This document shows positions 42,051-50,970 of a stretch of 64,000 nucleotides of DNA, in pieces. The notes beneath the pieces were generated by a model that did no database searches, was not told where the DNA came from, and worked only from the letters and a program-made list of their open reading frames with translations. Origin of the DNA: Breoghania sp. (lineage in GTDB: Bacteria; Pseudomonadota; Alphaproteobacteria; Rhizobiales; Stappiaceae); the NCBI RefSeq assembly GCF_963674635.1, contig NZ_OY771475.1, positions 4,199,001 through 4,263,000 of the forward strand, given 5' to 3'. Within the stretch, counting starts at the first letter, position 1; every line of letters begins with the position of its first letter. Both the position numbers and the translations under genes were made by a program.

Positions 42051-44045
42051 ATGACCGGATCTTTCGCACGACATGCCGTTTGGCACGTGGGCCTTGCACT
42101 GGTGCTGGTTGGTATCCTTCCGGCAGTGTCGCAACGCCTGCTGCTGCCTGACATCGCCGAAGCGGCGGAAATCGTATCCGATCGCCCGGTCACCATGACC
42201 TCGCGTCCCTTCGCGCCGCGCTCGCCCGCCCATGAGACGGTCTTCCAGCGCGTCGAGGCATGGACGCATGGCATCGACAAGCCGGTGGAGCTGTCGATGA
42301 AAGACATGTGGCCACCCTTCTGGGAGGGGCGCAGTCTGACCACCGGCGATATCGACCATGATGGCGATCTCGATCTGGCTATCGCCTCCACCGAGCGTGG
42401 CCTCTATATCTACGAAAACGACGGCAAGGGCGGGTTTGCCCGCTCGCAGAGCGACATCGGGCCGCTGGCCGACCTTGATGTCTTCAATGCAGCCCTGGTC
42501 GATATCGACAATGACGGCTGGCTCGATCTGTTTCTGGCCACGTATCAGACCGGCAATTACGTTGTTTACAACCGGCAGGGCACCTTCCTCGTCGAAGAGC
42601 CACAGCGGGTCGCCAATCGCGACGATGCGATGCTGTCGATCTCGCTGAGCTTTGCCGATATCGACCGCGACGGCGATCTGGATGCAGCCATCGGCAACTG
42701 GGCGGCCGGCTGGTATCGGCGGATTCCGGGCGAGGAATCGCGCAACCGGGTGATCTTCAACGAAAACGGCGTGCTGGATGGCAGCCATTTCGCCGAATTG
42801 CCGGGGCTGCCGGGCGAAACGCTGGTCATTCTGTTCAGCGATATCGATCTGAACGGCACTGCCGATCTGCTGGTGGGAAATGATTTCGAAATCCCGGATT
42901 ACGTCTATCTCGGCGACGGGAAGGGCGGGTTCAAAGCCATCACCCGGGACGACAAACTGATCCCGCACACAACCACCACCACGATGGCGATCAAGACGGC
43001 GGATCTGCACAATGATGGCGTGCCGGAGGTGTTCTACGCCCAGATTGCCGGACGCTCGGCGCTGGTGTCGGAGCGGCTGAAGATGCAGCCTTTGTCGAAA
43101 TACTGCGATGGCATCAAGGACGCCGCATCCAGGGCCGTGTGCGTTCGCAACATGGGCATCAAGACCTGGTACAAGTCCGGCAACCGGTTCCACCCGACCT
43201 ATGCGGAGAAGTGTCAGGAGCTTCAAGGCGCGTTGCAGGACGAGTGCAAGGCGATGCTGGTGAAGGATCTGGCGATCCAGAAGGAGGATCCGACGATCTG
43301 CGCGTTGATCCCGCCCGACCAGAAAACCACGCGCGCCTTTTGCGATATTCATTTCAAGCCGTGGGCCCTGCCGCAGCAGGCGGATTTCGACACCACGATC
43401 CCCCAGATCATGCGCACGAATGTGCTGCTGACGCGCAACGGGGCGGCCTATAGCGATACGGCCGTGGCCGAGGGGCTGGAGATTGGCGGCTGGTCCTGGG
43501 ATACGAAGATCGCGGATTTCGACAATGACGGCTTGCAGGACGTTTATGTCGTCAATGGCACCTGGGTGCCGAATGAGGTCAGCCCGTCCAATCTGTTCTA
43601 TCGCAATATGGGCGACGGGACATTTCGCGAAGCCTCCGGGCCATTCGGGCTGGAAGACTATCTGATGACCGCCAGTGCCGTTGCCTTCGATATCGACCAT
43701 GACGGCGATCTCGACATCATCACCCAGCCGGTCAACGGTCCGGTGTCGCTGTTCGTCAACGGGGTGCAGTCCGGCAATGCCATCGAGGTGGAGTTGCGCG
43801 ACGGCGCGGGCAACAGCCACGGGCTGGGGGCGCGGGTTGTGGCTGAGTTGCCGGATGGCACACGGATGATGCGCGAGCTGCAATCGGGCGGCGGCTTCAT
43901 GTCATTCGATGCGCCGGTGGTCCATTTCGGTCTTGGCGATGCCCAAGAAGTCACCCGCCTGACGGTCCATTGGGCCAATGGCGGGACCACTGAAATCACC
44001 GGCCCCATTGCGGCTGGTGCCAGCTATCGCATTGCCCGCAAGTGA
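42051..44045 (+). CDS. Secreted FG-GAP/VCBS-repeat protein with ASPIC/UnbV C-terminus
   Basis: A 664-residue protein with an N-terminal hydrophobic signal or anchor (VWHVGLALVLVGILPAVS). Calcium-type propeller repeats appear as DIDHDGDLDLAIA, DIDNDGWLDLFLA, DIDRDGDLDAAIG, DFDNDGLQDVYVV and DIDHDGDLDIITQ. A cysteine-bearing insert lies near residues 345-450 (YCDG, VCVRN, KCQEL, DECKAM, ICALI, FCDI). The last 110 residues match the ASPIC/UnbV domain (SGNAIEVELRD, GGGFMSFD, VHFGLGD). GGGGGGAG precedes the ATG. It is 31 bases before the diheme gene, so they are an operon. Such propellers often act as extracytoplasmic scaffolds. Confidence 0.85.
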   Translation: MTGSFARHAVWHVGLALVLVGILPAVSQRLLLPDIAEAAEIVSDRPVTMTSRPFAPRSPAHETVFQRVEAWTHGIDKPVELSMKDMWPPFWEGRSLTTGDIDHDGDLDLAIASTERGLYIYENDGKGGFARSQSDIGPLADLDVFNAALVDIDNDGWLDLFLATYQTGNYVVYNRQGTFLVEEPQRVANRDDAMLSISLSFADIDRDGDLDAAIGNWAAGWYRRIPGEESRNRVIFNENGVLDGSHFAELPGLPGETLVILFSDIDLNGTADLLVGNDFEIPDYVYLGDGKGGFKAITRDDKLIPHTTTTTMAIKTADLHNDGVPEVFYAQIAGRSALVSERLKMQPLSKYCDGIKDAASRAVCVRNMGIKTWYKSGNRFHPTYAEKCQELQGALQDECKAMLVKDLAIQKEDPTICALIPPDQKTTRAFCDIHFKPWALPQQADFDTTIPQIMRTNVLLTRNGAAYSDTAVAEGLEIGGWSWDTKIADFDNDGLQDVYVVNGTWVPNEVSPSNLFYRNMGDGTFREASGPFGLEDYLMTASAVAFDIDHDGDLDIITQPVNGPVSLFVNGVQSGNAIEVELRDGAGNSHGLGARVVAELPDGTRMMRELQSGGGFMSFDAPVVHFGLGDAQEVTRLTVHWANGGTTEITGPIAAGASYRIARK

Positions 44046-44076
44046 CGGGAAACTGATTTCAAACGAGAGGTGCCGG

Positions 44077-45408
44077 GTGTTTTCCCTTCGAGCGAAATTG
44101 CACGCCTGCCTGATTTGCCTTGCCCTTGTCACGCCAGCCGGGGCCGTTGAGCTGCCGGATCCGCTGACGCTTGACGATTTCATCCAGTTCGAGCCGGCGC
44201 AGGTGAAGCTCGGGCAGTTGCTGTTTTATGACAAGATCCTCTCCGGCAATCGCAATATCGAGTGCGCCACCTGTCATCATCAGAAATTCAATGGTGCGGA
44301 CGGCGTGAGCCTTGGTATTGGCGAGGGCGGGGCCGGGCTTGGGGAGGAGCGTACGGGGGGCGATGGCGCCGACAGGATCCTTGAGCGTGTTCCGCGCAAT
44401 GCGCCGGGCTTGTGGAACCTGGGACACAAGGATGTCCGGTTCATGTTTCACGACGGTCGGGTCGAGGTTTCTGACGATTTTGGCAACGGGTTCAGGACGC
44501 CTGCCTGGATCTTCCTGCCCAAGGGCCTGAATTCGCTGCTGGCGGCGCAAGCTCTGTTCCCGATGGCCTCGGAGATAGAGATGGCGGGCCAGCCCGGCGA
44601 GAACCCGATCGGCGGGGCCGCCTATGAAGGCGCGCATTATGTCTGGCCGCTGGTCGTGGAACGCATTCGTGGCATTGACGCCTATGTTCGCATGTTCGTG
44701 GAGGCCTTCGACACTGTGGAAGATGCCTCCGACATCACGATTGTCGAGATCGCGAATGCCATCGCCGCCTTCGAAGGCACCGAATACCGGAATTTCGACA
44801 GCCCGTTCGACAAGTATCTAGAGGGGGACGAGACGGCCCTTGATGATGCGCAACTGCGCGGGATGACACTGTTTTACGGCAAGGCTGGCTGTTCCTCCTG
44901 CCATTCGGGGCCGCTGATGTCGGACCAGAGCTTCCGGGCGTTGGCGCTTCCGCCGTTCGGGCCGGGACGGACCTTGCTGAATGATCCGATCGCCCGCGAT
45001 GTGGGGCGCATGGCCGTGTCGGATGCGCCGGAGGATGCTTACCGGTTCCGCGTGCCGTTCCTGCGCAATGTCGCGCTGACCCCGCCCTATGGGCACAATG
45101 GCGCCATGCCGACGCTGGAGGCGATGGTGCGCCATCATTTCCAGCCGCGCGAAAGCAATGCCGGGTGGAGTGGCGGCATGGCGATCCTGCCGCCGGTCGC
45201 CTGGCTTGCCTCCGGCGATTTCGCGCTGCGCGAGAATAAGATCGAGAATGATCGGATCCTGTCCCGGATCGATATCGGTCTGCCCCACGCCACGGATGAC
45301 GAAATCTCCGATCTCGTCGCATTCCTGAATGCACTGACCGGCGAAACGGCACTCAAGCGTCCACTTGGGCGTCCTGAAACGGTGCCGAGCGGGCTGCCTG
45401 TGGACTAG
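44077..45408 (+). CDS. MauG/cytochrome c peroxidase-family diheme protein
   Basis: A 443-residue periplasmic protein with signal peptide (LHACLICLALVTPAGA) and two covalent heme sites, CATCH at 63-67 and CSSCH at 272-276. FMFHDGRV and PYGHNGAMPTLEAMV are typical of the bacterial diheme peroxidase/MauG family. The enzymes reduce peroxide or oxidise protein residues. I chose GTG at 44077 because AGAGG lies 8 bases upstream and the signal peptide begins there. Paired with the FG-GAP protein, which could be its protein substrate or holder. Confidence 0.9.
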   Translation: MFSLRAKLHACLICLALVTPAGAVELPDPLTLDDFIQFEPAQVKLGQLLFYDKILSGNRNIECATCHHQKFNGADGVSLGIGEGGAGLGEERTGGDGADRILERVPRNAPGLWNLGHKDVRFMFHDGRVEVSDDFGNGFRTPAWIFLPKGLNSLLAAQALFPMASEIEMAGQPGENPIGGAAYEGAHYVWPLVVERIRGIDAYVRMFVEAFDTVEDASDITIVEIANAIAAFEGTEYRNFDSPFDKYLEGDETALDDAQLRGMTLFYGKAGCSSCHSGPLMSDQSFRALALPPFGPGRTLLNDPIARDVGRMAVSDAPEDAYRFRVPFLRNVALTPPYGHNGAMPTLEAMVRHHFQPRESNAGWSGGMAILPPVAWLASGDFALRENKIENDRILSRIDIGLPHATDDEISDLVAFLNALTGETALKRPLGRPETVPSGLPVD

Positions 45409-45498
45409 GCCTGTGCCACCATCGGGGCGTCAAACCTGAGGCGCTGTCTGGCAGCTTCCGCTTTTCTTCAAAGTGGCTGTGCAAATGTTGGCTTCGGT

Positions 45499-45894
45499 TC
45501 ACAGGCCGGACAGATCGAGAGGGCCACCCGCTGCCTGCCAGGCGGTGAACCCGCCGGCAATATGGGCCACGTTTTCAAGCCCCATGTCCTGAACGGCTTT
45601 GGTCGCCAGCGCCGAGCGCCATCCTTCATTGCAGAAGAAGACGAAGCGCTTCGATTGCGCAAAGAAATCGTGATGATAGGGGCTTTCAGGATCGACCCAG
45701 AATTCGAGCAGCCCGCGCGGTGCATGAAAGGCACCGGGCATCTTCCCTTGCTGCGCTTGCTCGCGAACATCGCGCAGATCCACAAAGACCGTGTCTTCCT
45801 GCCCCAGCAACGCCATCGCTTCTTTCACCGACAGGGTGGTGATCTCTGCTTCCGCCTCTTCGACAAGCTGGCGATATCCCCGCTTCATTGCCAT
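45499..45894 (-). CDS. Rhodanese-domain protein
   Basis: A 131-residue single rhodanese domain. The active-site loop CNEGWRS (CxxGxR pattern) has the catalytic cysteine near residue 89, and VFVDLRDVREQAQQGKMPGAFH is the usual N-terminal half (in parts). It transfers sulfane sulfur from a donor such as thiosulfate to a thiol or cyanide, in the cytoplasm (no signal peptide). Convergent with the diheme gene. Sulfur from glutathione or cysteine breakdown is a plausible source, given the adjoining GGT operon. Confidence 0.9.
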   Translation of the reverse strand: MAMKRGYRQLVEEAEAEITTLSVKEAMALLGQEDTVFVDLRDVREQAQQGKMPGAFHAPRGLLEFWVDPESPYHHDFFAQSKRFVFFCNEGWRSALATKAVQDMGLENVAHIAGGFTAWQAAGGPLDLSGL

Positions 45895-46012
45895 CGCGTT
45901 TCTCCTTCACTCGGCAAACGATTATTGATCGGCCACGGGGCGCGCGTCATCCATCACGATGACGGATTGGCTGCGTCATCGTGACAGATCAGCCTTCTGC
46001 CTTGCGCGGATT

Positions 46013-47053
46013 TCACAGCTGCGTGATGACCGTCGCGCCGATCGACTGGAAGCTTGCCATGTCCATCAATGCTCGTGGCGCGTCTTCAAGACTGATCCGG
46101 GACCCGACAAGGCGCGCGGGGTCGAGCTTGCCGGAGCGGACCATGTCGAAGATCGCATCGTAGCGATGAGCCTGGATCCCGTGACTGCCGAGGATTTCCA
46201 GTTCCCAGCCGATGATCCTGTCCATGGGCACCTGGGGGCGGGCCTGATCGGCGAGCATCAGGCCGACCTGCACATGCTTGCCCCGCCTGCGCAGGTTCTT
46301 GATGGAATTGAAACAGGTTTCCGGGTGGCCCAGCGCATCGATGGAGACATGGGCGCCGCCGCGGGTGATTTCCATCACGGCCTCCGGCACATCGGCGACA
46401 GTGGCGCTGTTCACGGTTGCCACAGCGCCGAGTTCCTGCGCAAGCGCCAGCTTGTCCTGCGCGATATCGATGCCCACCACGTTGGCTCCGGCGGCCGCGG
46501 CGATCATCACGGCGGACAGGCCGACACCCCCGCATCCATGCACGGCCACCCATTGGCCCGCACTGACCTTGCCCTGATCGACCACCGCCCGGAACGAGGT
46601 GACGAACCGGCACCCGAGGCTGGCGGCCGTCGTGAAGCTCATGTTCTCGGGCAGGGCGACAAGATTGAGGTCTGCGAAATGGATCGCGACATATTCCGCA
46701 AACGAGCCCCAATGCGTGAAGCCGGGTTGAAACTGGTTCTCGCAGACCTGCTGATGGCCCGTATGGCATTCGGGACAGGCCCCGCAGCCGCACACGAAGG
46801 GCACCGTCACCCGATCCCCCGCCTTCCAGCGGGTCACGTCCCGTCCCACGGCGCAGATGATGCCGGCAAGTTCATGGCCGGGCACATGCGGCAGCACGAT
46901 GTCGGGGTCATGCCCCTTCCAGCCATGCCAGTCGCTACGGCAGACGCCGGTTGCTTCCACCTTGACGACAACCCCATGCGCGGGAGGGGCCGGATCATCG
47001 ACGGTGACCACCTTGGGTTCTTGCCCAAAGACCTCGTACATGATGGCTTTCAT
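46013..47053 (-). CDS. Zinc-dependent alcohol dehydrogenase family protein
   Basis: A 346-residue medium-chain dehydrogenase. Catalytic zinc ligands are C38 (GVCRSDWHGW), H60-E61 (PGHELAG) and C147; structural zinc ligands are C90, C93, C96 and C104. The NAD(P)-binding GCGGVGLSAV motif is near residue 175, and GIDIAQDKL suggests NAD preference. The substrate is an alcohol or aldehyde that cannot be named. It is 176 bases downstream of the GGT gene on the same strand and may share its operon. Confidence 0.92.
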   Translation of the reverse strand: MKAIMYEVFGQEPKVVTVDDPAPPAHGVVVKVEATGVCRSDWHGWKGHDPDIVLPHVPGHELAGIICAVGRDVTRWKAGDRVTVPFVCGCGACPECHTGHQQVCENQFQPGFTHWGSFAEYVAIHFADLNLVALPENMSFTTAASLGCRFVTSFRAVVDQGKVSAGQWVAVHGCGGVGLSAVMIAAAAGANVVGIDIAQDKLALAQELGAVATVNSATVADVPEAVMEITRGGAHVSIDALGHPETCFNSIKNLRRRGKHVQVGLMLADQARPQVPMDRIIGWELEILGSHGIQAHRYDAIFDMVRSGKLDPARLVGSRISLEDAPRALMDMASFQSIGATVITQL

Positions 47054-47229
47054 CGATGATCCTCTTGAAGGCGGAAGCCGGGTTGACCGGGCGCAGACAT
47101 GCGCTCGGAGCGAACGCTATCGTTCATTCCGGTTGAAGGACAATCCAAAATGTCCCTGTTGCCCATGCTTCTGAGCGAAGGCTCCAGCCCGACAGGGCGG
47201 CGGTTGCGGAAACGTCTCCCGCCTTCCGC

Positions 47230-49017
47230 TCAGCGCCCGATGGCGTAGGCCTGCATCAGCCGCGGGGTCGCGCCTGCCTTCAGCAAGCCATCCGGCTCGC
47301 GTTTGGCCGCGGTCAGTCTGCCGATCGACCATTCCGGTGCCGCTTCCACCTTGTGTCCGCGTTCGCGCAGCGCAGCCAGCGTTTCCGCGCCGATGCTTTC
47401 CTCGACCATCAGATGGCCTGGCTGGCGCTGGCGCGGATAGAACGAACCGGGGAAGTGGGTCGTGTGGAAGAGCGGGAGATCGATCGCTTCCTGCAGATTG
47501 AGCCCGTGATGGGCAAGCCGCAGGAACAGCGAGAGCTGCCATTGGTCCTGCTGGTCGCCGCCCGGTGTGCCGAAGGCCAGTGTCGGGCGTCCCTCATGGA
47601 AGGCGATGGAGGGTGTCAGGGTGGTGCGCGGACGTTTGCCGGGCATCAGCGAGCCGGGCAGGCCGGGCTCCAGCCAGAACATCTGCGCGCGCGAATTGAG
47701 GCAGAAGCCGAGGTCGGGAATGATCGGCGAGGATTGCAGCCAGCCGCCCGACGGCGTTGCCGCCACCATGTTGCCCCAGCGGTCGATGACATCGAGATGC
47801 ACCGTGTCGCCGCGCTTTTCAGACAGATGCGCCATGGTCGGCTCGTAGACGCCCGTGGGCGAGATGCCCGCCTTGTCGATGACGGCCATCATCGCCTTCA
47901 CCTGATCTTCGAAACCGGGCACCACACCCGGCACCAGATCGAAGGCGGCCTTATCGCCGATCAGTTTGCGTCGCGCGTCGTTATAGGCATCGGACAGGAG
48001 ATGCTCCATCGGAACGTCGATGAAGGCTGGATCGCCGTAATAGGCTTCGCGGTCCGCATAGGCGAGCTTCATTGCCTCCGTGACCAGATGAACGAATTCG
48101 GGGCCCGTCGGATCGAGCTTGGCAATATCGAAGCCCTTGAGCAGCGCCAGCGACTGCAACAGCACCGGGCCCTGTCCCCACGGGCCGGTCTTGGCGAGGG
48201 TCCAGTCGTGATAGTCATAGGTCAGGGGCGTCTCGACCGTCGCCTGCCATGAGGCCAGATCGTCGCCGCTCAAAACGCCCTTGTGCTTTTCGCCGCTGCC
48301 GTCACGTACCTCCGCATCCTTCAGGAAGTTGACGATGCTCTCGGCGATGAAACCGCGATAGAAACAATCGCGTGCGCCCTCGATCTGGGCCTCGCGGCCC
48401 TGACGGGTTTCCGCTTGCGCGAGGAGACGTGTCCAGGTCTGGGCCAAAACGGGATTGCGGAACAGGGCGCGCGCTTCAGGCACGTTGCCGCCGGGAAGCC
48501 AGGTCGCATGCGAGGTCGGCCATTCCTGCCCGAAGAAATCGGCCAGACCCGCAATCGTTGCGGAGACGCGCGGCAGGATCGGGTGACCGGCCTCGGCATA
48601 GTGGATCGCCGGTTCCAGGACCGTGCGCAGCGGAAGCGTTCCGTAATCGCGCAGCATCAGCATCCAGGCATCGAAAGCGCCGGGGATGACCGTTGCCAGA
48701 AGCCCATCGCCGGGAATGAGCGACAGGCCTTCGCTGCGATAGTGTTCGATCGTGGCGCCCGCCGGTGCGGATCCCTGACCGCAGATCACGTCCGTCCTGC
48801 CGGTCGCGGCACTGTGGAGGACCACCGGCAGATCGCCTGCCGGGCCGTTCAGATGCGGCTCCACCACCTGCAGGACCAGGCCGGTGGCGACCGCCGCATC
48901 AAAGGCGTTGCCGCCAAGTTCCAACATCCGCATGCCGACGGCTGAGGCGATCCAGTGGGTTGAGGTAACAACCCCGAACGTGCCCTGGATCTCGGGTCTC
49001 GTGGTGAACATCGACAT
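47230..49017 (-). CDS. ggt: Gamma-glutamyltransferase-family enzyme
   Basis: A 595-residue Ntn-hydrolase that removes or transfers gamma-glutamyl groups, as in glutathione breakdown. The autocatalytic nucleophile is T405 in GDTVHLDVIDRWGNMV, and GGWLQSSPI, PGKRPRTTLTPSI and FGTPGGDQQDQWQL follow in the small subunit. No signal peptide is evident, so it probably acts in the cytoplasm after import. The ATG at 49017 has AAGGGG upstream; the longer open frame to 49569 is antisense to nothing but lies over the permease gene in another frame and is not coding. Last gene of the peptide-importer operon. Confidence 0.9.
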   Translation of the reverse strand: MSMFTTRPEIQGTFGVVTSTHWIASAVGMRMLELGGNAFDAAVATGLVLQVVEPHLNGPAGDLPVVLHSAATGRTDVICGQGSAPAGATIEHYRSEGLSLIPGDGLLATVIPGAFDAWMLMLRDYGTLPLRTVLEPAIHYAEAGHPILPRVSATIAGLADFFGQEWPTSHATWLPGGNVPEARALFRNPVLAQTWTRLLAQAETRQGREAQIEGARDCFYRGFIAESIVNFLKDAEVRDGSGEKHKGVLSGDDLASWQATVETPLTYDYHDWTLAKTGPWGQGPVLLQSLALLKGFDIAKLDPTGPEFVHLVTEAMKLAYADREAYYGDPAFIDVPMEHLLSDAYNDARRKLIGDKAAFDLVPGVVPGFEDQVKAMMAVIDKAGISPTGVYEPTMAHLSEKRGDTVHLDVIDRWGNMVAATPSGGWLQSSPIIPDLGFCLNSRAQMFWLEPGLPGSLMPGKRPRTTLTPSIAFHEGRPTLAFGTPGGDQQDQWQLSLFLRLAHHGLNLQEAIDLPLFHTTHFPGSFYPRQRQPGHLMVEESIGAETLAALRERGHKVEAAPEWSIGRLTAAKREPDGLLKAGATPRLMQAYAIGR

Positions 49018-49052
49018 GGTTGGCCCCTTGTTGTTTTTGACTTTTTTGGTGA

Positions 49053-49931
49053 TCAGCCTTCGCGCGGATCGAGCGCGTCGCGCAGACCGTCGCCGAGCAG
49101 GTTGAAGCCCAGCACGACGAAGAAGATCGCCGCGCCCGGCCACCAGGCCATCCACGGGGCCTGGGTGAGGAAGTTCTTGGCGACGTTGAGCATGGAGCCC
49201 CAGCTGGGTGCAGGCGGCTGCTGGCCGAGGCCGAGGAAGGACAGGCTCGCCTCGGCGATGATCGCGGTGGCAACGGTGAGGGTTGCCTGCACCAGAATGG
49301 GGGCAAACACGTTTGGCAGGATGTAGCGCGTTATGATGGCCGTGTTGCCGAGCCCGACGGCGCGCGCACCTTCCACGAAATCCTCGGTCTTCACGCTCAG
49401 CACCTGACCGCGTGTGAGGCGGATGAAGATCGGCATGGCCGACAGGCCGATGGCGATCATCGCATTGGTGAGGCTTGGGCCAAGGAAGGCGGCAAGCGCA
49501 ATGGCCAGGATCAGGAACGGGGTCGCCAGCAGCGCATCGGCGATGCGCGAGATGATCTGGTCGACCCACCTGCCGAAATAGCCGGCGAGAAGTCCCAGCG
49601 GCACGCCGATCAGCACCGCGATGACGACGGAGACGACGCCCGCCATGAGCGAGGCGCGGGCCCCCCAGATCATGCGCGAGAGGATATCGCGACCGATCTC
49701 GTCCGTCCCGAGCCAGTGTGCGGCCGAGGGCGCCTTGCGCACGGCGGTCCAGCTCGTCGCGGTCGGATCCGGCACTGGCAGAAGCGGCGCGGCAAGCGCG
49801 ATGATGATGAAGAAAGAGACCAGAACCAGTCCGACCAGCGCGCTGCGGTTCCGCTTCAGTTTCTTCCAGGCGCGGTTTTCCGAGCGCGGTGGCAGGGCTT
49901 CGGTTTCGACCGTATCGAGGGCGGCACTCAC
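49053..49931 (-). CDS. Peptide-type ABC transporter permease (DppC/GsiD-like)
   Basis: A 292-residue permease starting at a GTG that overlaps the dppB-like stop (GTGA). The N-terminal cytoplasmic part (ENRAWKKLKRNRSALVGLVLV) leads into the first helix; EAAxxxG loop residues are present as VEGARAVGLGNTAIITRYILP (in parts). With the B permease it forms the channel. Six membrane segments are visible. Confidence 0.92.
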   Translation of the reverse strand: MSAALDTVETEALPPRSENRAWKKLKRNRSALVGLVLVSFFIIIALAAPLLPVPDPTATSWTAVRKAPSAAHWLGTDEIGRDILSRMIWGARASLMAGVVSVVIAVLIGVPLGLLAGYFGRWVDQIISRIADALLATPFLILAIALAAFLGPSLTNAMIAIGLSAMPIFIRLTRGQVLSVKTEDFVEGARAVGLGNTAIITRYILPNVFAPILVQATLTVATAIIAEASLSFLGLGQQPPAPSWGSMLNVAKNFLTQAPWMAWWPGAAIFFVVLGFNLLGDGLRDALDPREG

Positions 49932-50875
49932 AGCATGCTCCTCATGCGCGGATTGAGCAGGAAGTAGGCGATATCGGCGAGCAGGTTCATGCCGAGAAAT
50001 CCGATTGCGGTGCACAGGACGACGCCTTGCACGACGGCGTAGTCACGGGTGAAGACAGCATCGACGATCAGCTTGCCGAAGCCGGGAATGGTGAAGATCT
50101 GCTCGGTGAGCACGGCGCCCGCCAACAACTGGCCGAACAGGACCGCGCTCAGGGTCACGATCGGCAAAAGCGCGTTGCGAAAGGCGTGCTTGATGATGAC
50201 GGCGTGTTCGGAAACGCCCTTGGAACGGGCGGTGCGCACATAGTCGGCCTTCAACACGCCAAGCATGGCGGAGCGCGTATGGCGCATCAATGTTGCGGCA
50301 AGCGAGGTGCCGAGCACGAAAGCGGGCATGATCATCGTCTGCAGGGAGCGCACCGGGTCCACGAAAATGGATTCAAAGCCGGAGGCGGGCAGCCAGCCCA
50401 ACTGCACGGACACCAGCAGGATGAGCATGATGCCGAGCCAGAAATTCGGGATCGACAGTCCAGACAGGGCGACCATATTGGCGAGATAGTCGACAAAGGT
50501 GCCCTTCTTGACCGCCGAGATGACGCCAGCCGGCACCCCGACCAGGAAGGCGATGATCATAGCCATGATTGCAAGCTGGATCGTGACGGGCAGCTTCGCG
50601 CCGATCAGCTGGGTGACCGGTTCGTTGGTGCGCAGCGAGATGCCGAGATCACCCTTCAGGGCCGCTGCGGCCCAGGCGAAATACTGCTGATAGATGGGAT
50701 CGTTGAGATGGTATTTCTCGCGGATGAACTCCAGCGCCGCCGGATCTCGTTCTTCGCCCGCAAGCGCGAGCGCAGGATCGCCCGGCAGGATCTTCTGCAG
50801 GGTGAAGATGAAGATCGAGACGAGGATCAGTGTCGGAACGATGACGGCGAGGCGTCGGGCGATATAAGACAGCAT
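49928..50875 (-). CDS. Peptide-type ABC transporter permease (DppB/GsiC-like)
   Basis: A 315-residue permease. The N-terminus MLSYIARRLAVIVPTLILVS is typical of DppB; an ATG 18 bases upstream is possible. ADYVRTARSKGVSEHAVIIKHAFRNALLP (in parts) is the EAA loop. Its start is 59 bases below the stem-loop at 50907-50935, so it may be expressed less than the binding-protein gene before it. Confidence 0.92.
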   Translation of the reverse strand: MLSYIARRLAVIVPTLILVSIFIFTLQKILPGDPALALAGEERDPAALEFIREKYHLNDPIYQQYFAWAAAALKGDLGISLRTNEPVTQLIGAKLPVTIQLAIMAMIIAFLVGVPAGVISAVKKGTFVDYLANMVALSGLSIPNFWLGIMLILLVSVQLGWLPASGFESIFVDPVRSLQTMIMPAFVLGTSLAATLMRHTRSAMLGVLKADYVRTARSKGVSEHAVIIKHAFRNALLPIVTLSAVLFGQLLAGAVLTEQIFTIPGFGKLIVDAVFTRDYAVVQGVVLCTAIGFLGMNLLADIAYFLLNPRMRSML

Positions 50876-50906
50876 GGCGGGTTCCGCGAGCATTCGGGAA
50901 AAAGTG

Positions 50907-50935
50907 GTCCGGGACGCTTGAGCGGCGTCCCGGAC
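50907..50935 (-). terminator. Partial terminator between binding protein and permease genes
   Basis: GTCCGGGACGC and GCGTCCCGGAC form an 11-base stem with a 7-base loop, followed on the minus strand by CACTTTTTCCC. Its position between the binding protein and permeases fits the common use of partial stops to keep binding-protein levels high. Confidence 0.75.
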
Positions 50936-50970
50936 GGAATGCGTGCCGGTCGCAGGACCGGTTCAGACGA

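Noticed and set aside
41985..43883. 632-codon minus-strand frame opposite the FG-GAP gene
   Set aside because: The sense frame has a signal peptide, calcium-type repeats and ASPIC domain; the antisense frame shows none.
49018..49569. Extended N-terminus of the gamma-glutamyltransferase gene
   Set aside because: This part lies over the dppC-like permease gene in another frame and is arginine/histidine-rich; the true ATG at 49017 has a ribosome site.
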